64,000 nt of DNA from Trichoderma breve (GCF_028502605.1 NC_079234.1:1054001-1118000), one strand, 5' to 3'. Positions 10,690 through 22,687 are shown, counted from the stretch's first letter. Numbers and translations are program-made. Notes: generated from the letters alone by a model not told the origin.

Positions 10690-13600
10690 ATGCAGCGACC
10701 ACTCGTACGGGAAGACTTCGAAATAGGCATCATTTGCGCGTTGCAATGCGAGTATGATGCAGTAGCTCTGTTGTTTGACGAGTTTTGGGATGAAGAAGGA
10801 GATCTTTTCAACAAAGCCAACGGAGACTATAATGCCTACAGAACTGGACGCGTTGGCAAGCATAACGTTGTGCTTGCTCTTTTACCTCACATTGGCAAGG
10901 TAAACGCAGCAGGTGCAGCGGCTAGCTTTCGATCGAGTTATGGTGCTCTTCGGCTAGTGATTCTAGCAGGAATATGTGGCGGCGTACCTTTTATTCAAAG
11001 CCGAGACGTTGAAGTCTTGCTAGGAGATGTTATTATAAGCAAGAGCGTTGTTCAATATGACTTTGGCAGGCAGTATCCAGATAGGTTTATCCGCAAGAAC
11101 ATGGACGCAAATAACTTCAGCAAACAGGATAAAAATATCCATAACTTGTTGGCGCTATTTGATACGAGAAGCGGCCGAGAGACTCTCGAAGAAAGAACTG
11201 CCTATTTTCTCAAGCAGTTACAGTTGCATGATGCAAAGCTTTGGGGTAGTTATCAATATCCAGGTCCTACCGAGGATAAGCTATTCGAGTCGAAATATCG
11301 GCATAAGCACCACCTATTACCAAATTGCACCTGCGGCGGCTGTCAGGAAAAAATGGATCCTGTCTGCGAGGATGCTCTTCGCTTGTCATGCAGTGATTTG
11401 GGATGTGATGAAACATATTTAGTTACAAGGAAACGGCTCCAGCAGGGAACTCCAAGGTCTATTATCCATATTGGAGCAATTGCGTCCGGTGATAGCGTTA
11501 TGAAGTCTGGAGAAGATCGAGATCGTATCGCTAAAGAAGAGGGCATCATTGCATTTGAGATGGAGGGAGCAGGTGTATGGGAAGAATTACCATGCATCAT
11601 TGTCAAAGGTGTGTGTGATTACGCTGACTGCCACAAGAACAAGAAATGGCAAAACTTTGCAGCGGCAGTGGCGGCGTCGGCGTCAAAAGCAATTCTCGAG
11701 CGATACATCAAAACAGACAGACGGTCGCCATATCTTACGCAGAAGCAATCTGACTCGAAAGGCGAAATTAATTCGGTGAACGCCAGCCTTTATATTCCGC
11801 AAAAGCATTCGAGTCCACACTTTATAGGCCGAGCGGACTATATAGATCGAATCGCCGCCTTCTTCCAGCCTCGACGGAATGATGAACCTCCAGGCCGGCG
11901 AGAGTTTCTCCTGCATGGACCTGGTGGCTTCGGGAAAACACAAATTTGTCTTCGATTTGCTGAAGAGTATTCGAGACTGTAATTGACCCCAAGCCATATA
12001 CCGATGATAACCTCGTTGACTTTATAACAGGTTCTGGAGAGTATACTGGATTGACGCGACCAATAAACAGAGTCTCAACAACAGTTTCCACAGGGTTGCA
12101 CAAGATCCAGAAGCTAAGAGTGCCGGACTAGACGGCTCCATTGAAGCTACTTTCCTGTGGTTATCAGCACAACGTCGAGAATGGCTTCTGATCTTGGACA
12201 ATGCAGACGAATATCATGATTCCTTAGATGAGTCAATTCCTGGCGGCATCCGATCCAATATCTTGATCAGTAGCCGAAGTGCCAGCCTTCAATATCGTGT
12301 TCCTCATGATCAAGCCATGCGCGTCAGCGAGCTGAGCCCTGATGAGGCAAAACAATTGTTATGGAGCGTCGGCCCAAGCCACCAATATCCCGAACTTACA
12401 GCAAAAGTGGACGAGGAGCTTGGTAAGATAGTACAAGAGCTATCTGCCATTCCTCTTGCCATCCACCATGCAGCAACTGCAATTCTCAATGGTTACTGCA
12501 AATTGTGGGAATACCGAGAAATGCTCAGCGATCGTAGGAAGTTGATGCTGCAGAGCCCATCTTACCGCGGAGACTCGGGGTACAACAACACTCTCTATAG
12601 TGCATGGAGTTTGACGATAACTCAGTTAAAAAACCGGACCAATTCTAGGATTCCTAGTTCTAGTTCTAAGGGCGAGATAAGTAAGGACTCAATATGTCTT
12701 GAAGTCGAACTGCTCAGCCTTCTGGGATTTTTTCATCACAGCGCCATCTTAGAAGATATATTCCATCGAGCAGCAATACAACATAACGAGAAAGTACAAC
12801 TAGTACATGAGGTCAAACTCCCAAGGGTCTCATCAGACATACCTCATGGCCTCCTTAACCTCAACAAGAACGGCAATTGGGACCAGCATTGCTTTCGTGA
12901 GGCTATACAGGCCCTTCACGGAGCATCTCTGATCCAAATCGATGTGGGCCATAACACTTACTCTATCCACCCACTCATTCATGCTTGGTCTAGGGAGCGG
13001 CTCACACCGAAGGAACAACAACGAATATACTCGGCAGCTAGGGCGATTCTTGTCCAGGCAATTGCTAGCGATACGACGCCAGACGGCCACAATCTTAATC
13101 GCCAACTTATTCCACACATGATTTCGCTTCGGAAAGCGATGGAAGATCTCAATTTGAAGGACCTATATGCCGATGATTATGCATCAGACTTTTGGAGAGT
13201 TTTTCTAGCACATGGGTACTATGCCGAAGCAGAAGTCTATGCGAGGATGCGGAGGGACGGCCGAACTCATCATCTATGGGAATTGCACCCCCTCACGCTC
13301 GAAGCGATTGAGCGACTAGCAATGACTATGAAGGAAAATGTTACTCCTGCTATATTGAAGAAATCGATTGACCTTTTGAGTCACGCGGTTGAGATTAGAG
13401 AGCTACTGCAGCCGGAGAGTGTCGATACTCTCAATGCTAAAATCGCTCTTGGCACTCTATACCAACATAAGGGTGAGCGGCAATCTGCTGAGGTTCTGTT
13501 CAAATACGTATGGGACACAGCCAAAAATCGCTTTGGCGAATCAGAAGATGTTTCTATCCGGGCTGCTACAGCGCTTGGTGCGATCTACATGGACCAGGGA

Positions 13601-14215
13601 AAGCTTGATGAAGCAGAGAAGTTGCAGCGAGTCATACTCTCTTATGCTAAAGCAACATTTGGGGAGGATCATGAAAAGACATTAGGCATTATGGGTACTT
13701 TGGCAGCAACGTTAAACCTCCTCAACAAATTGGAGGAATCAGAGGCGCTGAAGATTCACATCCTAGAAAAGCGCAAAGTAATTCTTGGAGACGACCATCC
13801 GGATACGCTTCTTGCCCAAGCAAATCTTGCTGCCACATATTCTCGGCAGAAGAAATGGCAAGAAGCAGAAGCAACCATCCGAGAAGTGACAGACAAGAGA
13901 CTGAAAGTCTTGGGAGAATATCACCGAGAAACATTACGAGGTAGGGTTGTCTTGACAGGTTGCTATATCGGACAAGGGCGATTCGAGGAAGCCATAGATG
14001 AAGGGCGGAAGGCTTTAGAAGGTAGAGAGAAGATTCTTGGCCACAGCCACCCGGATACTTTATGGGCGATGCGGAAACTGGCAGAGGCGTTGGAAGGTCA
14101 GGGTCAAGTTGAAGAAGCTACTGGTCTGCGAGAAAGGGTTTTGAAGCAGCAGTGTGCCAAACAATTTGATGCGGCGAAGAATATTGTTGGTGAGAAATCT
14201 GCAAATGCTCCGTAG
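10690..14215 (+). CDS. NLR-like receptor: PNP (nucleoside phosphorylase fold) + NB-ARC + TPR, 1157 aa
   Basis: Exons 10690-11978 and 12031-14215 join over a 52-nt intron (GTAATT...AACAG), restoring EYSRLFWRVYWIDATN, a normal NB-ARC sequence. Residues 1-330 are a PNP/UDP-phosphorylase-type N-terminal domain (FEIGIICALQCEYDA, GICGG, FEMEGAG and CDYADCHKN motifs); PNP-family effectors in immune proteins can attack purine nucleotides. The domain carries a Cys-rich insertion (NCTCGGCQ and following cysteines near 225-250). Residues 410-417 are the Walker A loop GPGGFGKT, and WLLILDNAD near 481-489 is Walker B. The C-terminal part holds tetratricopeptide repeats of the kinesin-light-chain type (HPDTLLAQANLA, HPDTLWAMRKLAEAL). 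The architecture is that of a fungal NLR (STAND) cell-death or defence protein. The first in-frame ATG is at 10690. Confidence 0.92.
11979..12030 (+). other. Intron of the PNP-NB-ARC-TPR gene
   Basis: A 52-nt phase-2 intron, GTAATT to TAACAG, in the segment between Walker A and Walker B. Without splicing the protein would end 13 residues after the P-loop motif. Confidence 0.88.
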
Positions 14216-15080
14216 AAGATTGAGCTCGGGAATGTTGGCGGTGATAACTCAGTTTAATTCAATTCAAATATCATTACTCCTCCAAAATCCCCAATTGATT
14301 GATAAAGAAACACGAATACTGAACTTCATCACGTGGGGAGTGCACAAATTGACAGACAATAGTCAACGTTCTTTGGAGCCCACCGACGCTAAATCAACCA
14401 AATGTGAATGACTTTCACTCATGTTGAAAGAATTAAGTACTGCATATTTGGTTCGGTATTGAGTACGTGTAGAGGATGAAGAGCCCAGCCAAGATGCCGT
14501 TTCTCTTTAGGAGACTCTTCGTGATGCCAAGCGCATACGACCATAGGTAGTGGAGAATTCGGGGTCTCGTCTGCTCCCCCAGAGACAAGCCACTAACCGG
14601 CAGATTAGTAGTTGAGTGGGAGACCATCAGCGAACACCGGCTGTTGTATGTTTCTTTTTTTGTTTCTTCTCTCATTTAATCTCATTTTTTGGTGGTCTTT
14701 TACCTACGGCTTCTGGAATTAAGCCTGTGCTTCGCATCGTACATTACTTAAAGCTAATGGACAGCGGCAATAGTGACTGACGACTGAGAGAGGCTCTGAA
14801 TAGTTGTAAGTAACAGGAAAAGGAGTCCAGAGCGTGGATGGAGAAAAACCTTTGTCCATGTAATCCTAAGCCGGAGGTAGATGCATGTGGTGCTAAGATT
14901 CTGGGCTTAGTTGCCATCTTTGCTGGCGAAAAGTGAAGGCAACCCAGATTGCCATGTTCAATATCTATTATTATATTTAATGCTATTTCATGTCCTAATT
15001 GTTAATTTTTTTTTTGCTTCATCGCTCTGATATGCACAAAAATGCCGGAAAACAACACGCAAAGGGCGGCCCAACCGCAC
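14216..15080. other. Intergenic between convergent genes
   Basis: 3' flanks of the NLR (rightward) and GT69 (leftward) genes. AT-rich, with no gene or repeat of note. Confidence 0.5.
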
Positions 15081-16425
15081 CTACGGCTTCAAAGTCTCAT
15101 TCCACGACTGCCAATACTGATTCTCCCAGGTAGGCATGCATTTCACCATACTTGGAGGATCGAGCCGCCATTCTATTTTATCGCCCTCAGGCTCTTGTTT
15201 CGAGACTGTGTCAGACGTAAATCCCTTGGCTTCCTTGATCTTCTTTGCTTTTTCCACAGAGTACTCAAGGTTTACGGACGGAACGACGGCGATTTTGCGG
15301 TAGCCCTTGAACCAGAGGTCTTTGCAAAATAACTGCGGCTCACCTTGTCTGCATTCACCAGCGGTTTCATTCGCTGCCCTAAATTCTACAGTCTTTTCTA
15401 AAATTGGCTGGACTGTGAATGCTGTAGCGCCGTTCCAACACGAGAATACTTGAAAGGGACGCTGCGAGTAGAAACGATCTTGAGTCTCATCGGCGTTCCA
15501 GAAGAGATTCCATGCCGAGTTCCAATTCCCGTCCGGGGGGATTTCGAAGAAAGAATCGCCATGGATTGTGCGGGCAATCCATACATCGTAAAAGGTAGGG
15601 TGCTCGCCAACATATGTCCAGTCCATGGCGCATGTCATATCGGCACCAAGAACATTTCTTTGATGGACAAGCTCGAGGATATCTTCGGAACATGCGGATA
15701 CATCGTTGAGGAAGATGACGGTTGTATCACTTGTCGCTTTACCATGCAAGTCCAGGAGCGGTGCTAATGCTTTGTTTCGAAGCTGTGCAAGGCGCGCCAC
15801 ACGGTTGTCCTTGCTTGGATCAATTGCAGATGACTCGAAATAATATGTGACTCTTAAACTCTCAAGGGCTGGCCGGAGAGCAGCAAGTACATCGGCGGTG
15901 CCGTCTGGAGAGTTGCCTTCAACTATGGACAGTACACATTGTGTCGGGCCGAGAAAACGAATCGCTTCGACAATGCTGCCTATTAGTTGGGGTAACAAAG
16001 GCAAGTTTTGTCGCAAGTTGAGGGCGAAGAAGTATTTGATGGCGGGATCGGAAGGAAGTTTGCTATTGAGCGAGCCATATCGTGTTCTGTTGATCGCAGG
16101 ACATTCTAGACTAGGTAGCGTTGAAAGCTGTGGTGTGAGGATTGCCTCGAGATATTGCGTGATATTCGCGGCCGGCAAGATGCTACCTGGGAGATCGAGA
16201 AGGGTCAGCCAAAGCTGGTTGTGTTTGCGAAAAGAAACAACGAGGGCCAAGAGCAGAGTACCAACCATCAAGAGTAGGCTTTAGCTCCGGTGTCTTGGGT
16301 CTTCTATCATCAGCGTCCTGTTGAAACAAAGGTCGCGCAAATCGATCCCTTCCCATTAACAGAGTTGTAGCGACAATGAAGCCCGCGATCAATGGAGCTG
16401 CCAGTATCAACAATCTCGTACGCAT
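15081..16425 (-). CDS. GT69 (CAP59/CMT1-type) alpha-mannosyltransferase-like protein, 421 aa
   Basis: The preferred model has exons 16425-16266 and 16186-15081, joined over a 79-nt intron with a CTGAC branch site. Residues 1-30 (MRTRLLILAAPLIAGFIVAT...) are a type II signal anchor, as expected for a Golgi glycosyltransferase. The catalytic part shows CAP59/CMT1 landmarks: YFFALNLRQNLPLLP, LSIVEGNSPDGT, FLNDVSACSEDILEL, and a DMTCAMDW segment. Family members add mannose in capsule, wall or glycolipid synthesis. An alternative unspliced model starting at 16268 also begins with a hydrophobic stretch; I prefer the spliced one because its anchor is longer and the branch and acceptor are good. The donor (GTTGGT) is weak, so the N-terminus is the least certain part. 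Confidence 0.82.
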
Positions 16426-16971
16426 CTCGGGAACTGACAATTACACAGCGCGTTGGCTCAAAATTGCATCCTCGGCTACATCATGAGGCACAGAAGAGGA
16501 TGCGAAGACTATCATATTAAGGGGACTGTAGCCGCTGACTGGTAGTTGTTGGTTGTTGGTTGATGATTACATGTGCATCGCGCAATCCTTCCAGTGGTCA
16601 AGCTGAGCAGAATTGCGGGCCAAACGAGGCCGCGAAGCGCCGAGTCTACCGCAGTCGCCGAGCCGGGGTGGGGGCACTATCGGTGCAAGTGGTGCCACTG
16701 TTGAAGATAGAGTAGCCGCCCAGGTTAAACATGGAACCAACAGCTTTGTTGAAACCTCAGCCTTGACACCTGGAGCAGTTGGGTGTTCGGGTATGTTGTT
16801 TGGGTGTCTTGTAACATGCTATATGTATGGCTGAGGAGAGGGGGGAACCCGAGCATCGGGTAGAGTGATACAGTCCTGCTCTCGTTCTCAGAGTTATCCG
16901 CTTCCACTTATGTTGCAAATCCGTCACAATATTTTCATGGTATACCAGCTAGGGCATGATAGAAAAGAGCC
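16426..16971. other. Intergenic: divergent promoter region
   Basis: Shared upstream region of the GT69 gene (leftward) and the membrane protein (rightward). It includes a GC-rich patch at about 16610-16700 with a G run at 16664-16674. No gene is seen. Confidence 0.45.
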
Positions 16972-18005
16972 ATGGTTGTATATATGACGAAAATACTCGC
17001 CTTTTTCCTTTTCTTCTCCCAAGTCAACAAGTGTAGAGCGTGGAATCATGGCAATACACTACCCACTCTCGCACCGCAGCTGATTCAACGCAATGCAACG
17101 GGATTCGACAGACGAGCTGTTATGCAGACAGAAATGTCTACTTGCGGATACGAAAACGGCGATCCCAAAAAGATTCGCACCGCCAATCCTGGATTCGACT
17201 GTCGAGTTGACACCATGAATGGCCTCTGGGGCTTCTGTCCCGTCACTGTCATAGCAGCTACCGACTGCGGCTTGGCTGGAAGCTGTGTCGACCATGCATC
17301 GTGCTCGAGTGGGTGTGGAAAAACTGCCAATACCAAGTTGACTACATTTACTTGGTAGGTCTCATCTTCCAATAGTCCCAGATTGTCTTTGTGGTGCGGC
17401 GGTTGTTGATGACTTGACTCTGCAGCGGGCCAAAGCAATTCTGCTCCACCGCCCTCTTGACTTTTGGCGTCGACCAAACATACTCCTATATTGGCTGTGG
17501 CGGGAGTCCCAGAACGGACCATTATCTTATTTCCCCTACCGCCGATTCTGGTTCAGTCTCCGACAAAATATCTTCACCAACGACACCGGCTACCACACAG
17601 ATTTCGACGACTGCGCTTTCATCGTCATCGTCATCCACTGTTGACAATGCATCAGTGTCGATAACACCATCAATTGCCGTAGGGCCTGCAAAAGAAACAA
17701 ATGGCGGCAGTGACAGCACCAACAGTGGTTCATCTGCAAACAACACTGGAGCAATCATTGGCGGTGTCATTGGCGGCATAGCTCTGCTGTGTTTCTCCGG
17801 CATTGTTGCAATTTTGCTATTGAGGAGGAATCGATCATATCGCCGCCAGACACCAATTAAGAGAGTGCAAAGAGATACTCATGAGTCTTGGTATCATTCG
17901 AGTCCAAAAAACAAGCATCGTCGCACGGGTGGCTGGGGACCTATAGAATTGCAAGGCTCACAATATGAAAGAACCCTTAATCATGCAATAGAACTACCCG
18001 GCTAG
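16972..18005 (+). CDS. Secreted/anchored Cys-rich single-pass membrane protein, 320 aa
   Basis: Exons 16972-17354 and 17426-18005 join over a 71-nt intron (GTAGGT...TGCAG). The product begins with a signal peptide (ILAFFLFFSQVNKCRA), then has a Cys-rich ectodomain (STCGYENGD..., NPGFDC, GLWGFC, SCVDHASCSSGCG, then TWCGPKQFC and YIGCG), a Ser/Thr/Pro-rich stalk, one transmembrane helix near 227-249 (AIIGGVIGGIALLCF...) and a basic cytoplasmic tail starting LLRRNRSYRR. This is the layout of fungal wall-stress sensors such as WSC/Mid2-type proteins, though it is not a canonical WSC domain. Starting at the ATG at 16984 instead would give a cleaner signal peptide. It probably acts at the cell surface; the role is inferred. 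Confidence 0.83.
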
Positions 18006-18548
18006 CACTCTCAAACACTACCTGGGTAAGTTTTGCAAAGGCAAACTTGAGGGGTTAATATCTAGAGCGCGAGGCAGTAGCGATTTCCCTGGGAAGATCT
18101 CGAGCATCTGAAGCCTGTTGCCAAATACTAAGGAACGGCAAGGTGCTAGTGGCTGAAGGGTGTTGGTGAAACGAAGCAACCACCATGTTAAGCAACGTTG
18201 GTCGGTGAAACACCAACAGTTATATGTCTATTTGTTGTCTAGTTTTTTACTTTAGTTTAATCGCAATTCTGTTACGTTGCTATTCTCAATATATAGTCTA
18301 CATTTTGTGTGGCAACAGGTCCTGTTGGTGGCTATTGCCGATGCTCTCGTGGTGGAAAAAACATATAAAGCAAATCAACAGTAGTATATTTGGCTATTGC
18401 ATATGTTAAATAAACTACCGATGGGCCCCTTCATCCCCTAACTACTGTCTGTCCTCAACCCTAATATTTTCTTTCTTATTCTCCGCATTTTAGCTCAGCA
18501 GGGAATCAAGTGTAAGCTCAAAGGCAGACTTTTTATGCACATAGACGC
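18006..18548. other. Intergenic between convergent genes
   Basis: 3' flanks of the membrane protein and the eqolisin gene; AT-rich, nothing else seen. Confidence 0.5.
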
Positions 18549-19343
18549 TTAGACGTAGGTGTCGGTAACGGTTGAGCCGTCAATGGTGACGCTGGTGAGC
18601 ACCTGGTTGTTCTGTCGAATGTCGATGACTGAAGCGGTAGAAGCATCCAGCGAAGAGCTTCCGGTCGATGCCGTGGCACCAGTAAAGACAACGCTGCCCC
18701 AGTTGGCGAGGGAAACCAGAGAGGAGCCTTCCTCGAAGTCCTCGACAATCCATTCCGCATTCTGGCCTCCAAGAGCATAGGTAGAAGTGAGAGACTTGGA
18801 AACGCTCTTGCCGGTGGTGACGTTCTCGATAACTGCAACGCCAGCTTTGCTAGAGGTTGAAGTGACGGTAGTCTTGATGGTATCGCCGGGAGAGATGGCG
18901 AGAGTGAAGTCGTATGCATAATCGGGGAACCACTCATACCAAGCGTCGTAGCTCACTTTACCATTCGTAACGGTAAAGTCAACGCCTGTCTGCAGGATAG
19001 CATTCTGGTAGGTGTCGCCATCAATACCAACCCAGGCGGAGGCACTGTAGGTGCCGCGAGAGGAGCCACCCGAGGGAACCTTGGGAGTGGGCACGACGAA
19101 GCTGGCCGAGACACTCTTGAAAGTCTCGCCAGCTGGGGGAGAGGTGATGACGGCTCCCGACCAGTTGCTGGAGTAAGAGACGTGTGTGTCATTGCCACTG
19201 GCCACGGATTCAACATCAATGCGTTGATTGGGCCTGGAAGAGCGTCCTTGTCTGCGGGCAACACGCTCGCTCAAGGTGCTCGGAGCGGCAGTGACATAGC
19301 CAGCGAGCAGTGCGTAGCTGAGAGTAATGGCGGAAAACTTCAT
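18549..19343 (-). CDS. Eqolisin-family (peptidase G1) glutamic endopeptidase, secreted, 264 aa
   Basis: A single-exon gene. An N-terminal signal peptide (MKFSAITLSYALLAGYVTAA) and a short propeptide with a basic pair are followed by a G1 (formerly A4) catalytic domain. Core motifs are SSNWSGAV, ASAWVGIDGDTYQNAILQTG and AEWIVEDFE. Gln118 and Glu201 are 83 residues apart, the same spacing as the Gln53/Glu136 dyad of scytalidoglutamic peptidase. Such enzymes are acid proteases acting outside the cell. The ATG at 19343 is chosen over the upstream in-frame ATG at 19487 because only it starts with the signal peptide, and a TATA box lies 131 bp upstream of it. Confidence 0.94.
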   Translation of the reverse strand: MKFSAITLSYALLAGYVTAAPSTLSERVARRQGRSSRPNQRIDVESVASGNDTHVSYSSNWSGAVITSPPAGETFKSVSASFVVPTPKVPSGGSSRGTYSASAWVGIDGDTYQNAILQTGVDFTVTNGKVSYDAWYEWFPDYAYDFTLAISPGDTIKTTVTSTSSKAGVAVIENVTTGKSVSKSLTSTYALGGQNAEWIVEDFEEGSSLVSLANWGSVVFTGATASTGSSSLDASTASVIDIRQNNQVLTSVTIDGSTVTDTYV

Positions 19344-19473
19344 TTTGAAAGGTTGAAGTTGTTTTTGAGTGTTTTCAAGTTGTGCTGGTGCTATGAGTAA
19401 GAGCTGGATGCTTCTGGACTGTGTTGTTGAAGAGTGATGCTGAAATCCAAATTCACTGGCAGGTCCGTATGCT

Positions 19474-19479
19474 TTTATA
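19474..19479 (-). promoter_or_regulatory. TATA box of the eqolisin gene
   Basis: CTATAAAAGC on the minus strand, about 131 bp upstream of the ATG. Confidence 0.6.
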
Positions 19480-22173
19480 GACATCACAAGATAGCTTCAC
19501 TCACGAGAATAACCATATGTATATAGCTTGTATGCTTATTGATACTACCTTCCCAAAATATCGAGTTACCACTTAGCTTACTGAAGACAACAAAAAGCAT
19601 GCAAGATAATGCAATGAGTGAACTCCAGCATGTGATAGTTGGCATGTTGACTCCGTCTCTGGATGAATCGTAGAGTAGCAACTCGTCGTAGTAAGTGACG
19701 ACCCACCATCTCTGCTGCATTCCTATCCCTAAAAAGAAATTCGGATCCGGGAACCTTTGCATTATAAAGGCGTAATTACAGGGCTTGTATTGCTAGAGAT
19801 TATCGTGAGAGTTTGCATTGGCGCGGATGCCATGGAAGGCATCACACTTCAGTGCCGTGTTCCGGCAGATGGCACTGCTTGCCAAGACTCGGGAATGATC
19901 TTGTAAACGATCTTGAACTAATATTCCGCATCGTTAACCTCAGACTGATTCACCTGCCTAATTCAGCGCATCCTACCGAGATTCTAATGGCGTATTGTGT
20001 TGCTATAATTGCCCTATAAATCGTTGCCGTCCCAATGGCGTATTTTGTTGCATAAATTACAGAATTACGTGGGTTGTTGTTGTGATACAGCATTGCATAG
20101 TCGCCATAACTAGGCCGTGTCGCGGGTTAATTACGGACCGAGCCGTTGATGAAGCCAATGGCGACCCAAAGCGGCAATTGGTTAACAGCTAGATGGAATA
20201 ACTTTAAGCGAAGGTTGCTTCCGAGTGTTCTGAGAATGCTACATAACTACATGACTATTGTACCAACGGGCTTAAATTGGGGAGGTAGGTGGCGAACGTG
20301 TAAGCAAAACTAGGCGTTCTCCATGGTTGTGGACTGTGATCAGGTGTATCATATGATCTTACGAAGCCTATTCGTTTATATCTTTCGAAGAACCCGGCAG
20401 GATACATTTCATCAAAAATGAAAAGGATGTCGCCATGTCTGTGTAAGTGCATATTGAATCCAAATTCGTCGGGGTGGAGTTCATTATCATTATGAGTGCG
20501 ACATCGCGTTAGCTCCTAACAACCTTGCATTAGAAAGACCAACTGATCAATGTCATGTGAGAAAGCTGTGTTGTTTGTTACAGATCAAAGAAACATGTTT
20601 AAAAAAGTTTTAACTGTCAGCTATGAAAGACATGGAACTATTACATAGTACTAAGAAATGAAGCCAAGAGGGTTCCGTGAGTAGATCAACTGGGTTGCTG
20701 TATCTGTACGGTATGCCTCGTCTTGGGCAGAAACATCACCCAAGCGTGCATGCAGTGGTTCCAGTTGACCCTCATGCGGACAAGATTTCGTCATACGCAC
20801 TCTGTATGAGGCGTAGTTCTTGTTCACTTCGTGTACTCTGCTATGCATCAATAAGGTTGTGCAGGCTCAATTGGGCTTAACCAAATAAGGGAGCAAAGGA
20901 TGAGTTATACAAAAAGGATGATCAACAACCTGGGTGATGAAATACTTGGATGAACCTTGAGTAATGGTAAAGTACCAAGGTCAGTCAATCTTAAGATTGA
21001 AAGGTTAATACCGGTAGGGAAAAACTGCCATGATGCACAGAAATAGCCGACTGATAGCCAATGCGGTCAAGCGATGTCATCTGCAGATGATTCTGATTCT
21101 CTAATCATTTGTTGGAGGTTAATTATGAAATTGATATGCAGGTGTATATACTTGTACATGTATGGACATCAAGCGTGTACAGCTAACAACCTCCACGGAT
21201 TCATATTACACTGCTATTCATACTTCACATTTTACTTCGTACAAGTCTGGAGCAGAACCATATGTGTCTCTCCCAGTATACTGTACCATTTTCAACTCAT
21301 CTAATCCCTCGCTAGAAAGTTAACTAAATTACCTTGCCAACGTCAATGACTATTCAGATGTTTTATAAGAAACTCAATAAGCTTCTGCTGTTTTATAAAA
21401 ACTTCCTTAAGAGACTGGTATAGCCCACTGTTTGCAACTTTTTGTTTCTCCAATACCTTCAACTAAACTCTCGAAAACAGCCTTCTTGGTATAGGGCTGT
21501 TGTCCAAGGCTTTTCAACTAATCCTCTCTTCTACGCTCTCTACGCATTGCTAAACCCAAAGTAAGAAAAAAATGGGGAGCGAGCCGCAAGGTTAAGAGTG
21601 GACTTTGCCAGAGAAACGAACTGGGTCATAATCCAAGGCATACTGGCACGGATGGATACACTACTCTCCCATGGTAGAGAAAATTAGAAGGAGGAGTATC
21701 GTATAACCGATGACGATGGTTGCACTCCTCCACTTTGAGCATGCAATTACGTCTATTCTGCACTTATTGATCAGCTATCCGTTTTGGCACAAAGCTTTGG
21801 CACAAACAAAAAGAGAACAGACATCACAGTAACATTCGCTGTATATAATACCTGGCTTGTCATAACAGTAGAGGGGGAGACAGATAGCCAGGACCGATGC
21901 CCTTTTGTTCTTCATGTCCTTATTCCATCATTGATCCTCAATTCGCTTGTCACCTAACTAGAGGCCGCTCAAACATCCCATGCAAAGCATCTTTTGTAGT
22001 TTGTATCAAATTTATAGCTACAGATGATAAGCTCAGATTTATATTCACTTTTGGACACTTAAATAGCACACGGCGGTAATGGCTTCTCAAGAACAAAGAA
22101 GTTTCATTCATGCTCAGACAACGGCTAATTACAATTCACTACCACTGGGTATACCCATCTTCACAAAGAAAAG
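19480..22173. other. Gene-poor AT-rich stretch
   Basis: About 2.7 kb with no supportable gene on either strand; the open frames are all under 80 codons. It holds a short imperfect duplication (AATGGCGTATT followed by TGTTGC at about 19986 and 20034) and a TGTACATGTA palindromic step at 21153-21162. It may be decayed sequence, but no recognisable transposon coding remains. Confidence 0.4.
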
Positions 22174-22582
22174 TTAATCAGTGTTGCACTGAACAAACTC
22201 GATAACATCTTTGGACTCGAGAATGATAATTCCAGGTCCATTCACCTGACCAACTCCTAGACCGCGGCTCAGGGCATCCAAGAAAGCGCAGCGAGCACCA
22301 AAGTATCTGCCGGGGAGGGCAGGGTTCGCAAGGGGCTCGACGAAGACATTGTCAACAATGCCGCCGCTGTCTGAACAAAGGGGTTAGTATACGTTTTGAA
22401 GAGTCAACTGCCAGATACCACGTACTGAGAGCCACCTGAGAGATGCTGTCCGGAACCCACTGCATCTCAGATTGAGATCCGTTGGTGTAGGTGAAAATGA
22501 CACCGATCTGGTTGTCATGGCCAGCCGCAGGGGCGGCCATGACGAGGCTGCTAAGAGCTGCGAGAACGACGGCGGCGCGCAT
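22174..22582 (-). CDS. Small secreted protein, 117 aa, unknown function
   Basis: Exons 22582-22426 and 22370-22174 join over a 55-nt intron (GTACGT...TACTAAC...TTCAG), which is too short in each part to be obvious without splicing. The product has a clear signal peptide (MRAAVVLAALSSLVMAAPAA), and the mature part of about 95 residues has two cysteines (GARCAFLDAL and FVQCNTD at the end). The start is the first ATG, with a TATATAA box 106 bp upstream. No family is recognised. Size, secretion and isolation in a gene-poor flank are features shared with fungal effectors, but this is not proof of that role. Confidence 0.82.
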
Positions 22583-22687
22583 GATGATTATTGGTGGCGG
22601 CAGTTTATTGAACCAGGTGTAGGATTGAAGTTGGAGATGCTGCTGTCTTCAAAAAAAAGGAACATCTTTACCTGTTGAGAAGGAGTC

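Noticed and set aside
15081..16271. Single-exon model for the GT69 gene starting near 16268
   Set aside because: Possible, but the spliced model gives a longer type II anchor and has a good branch site and acceptor; kept only as an alternative.
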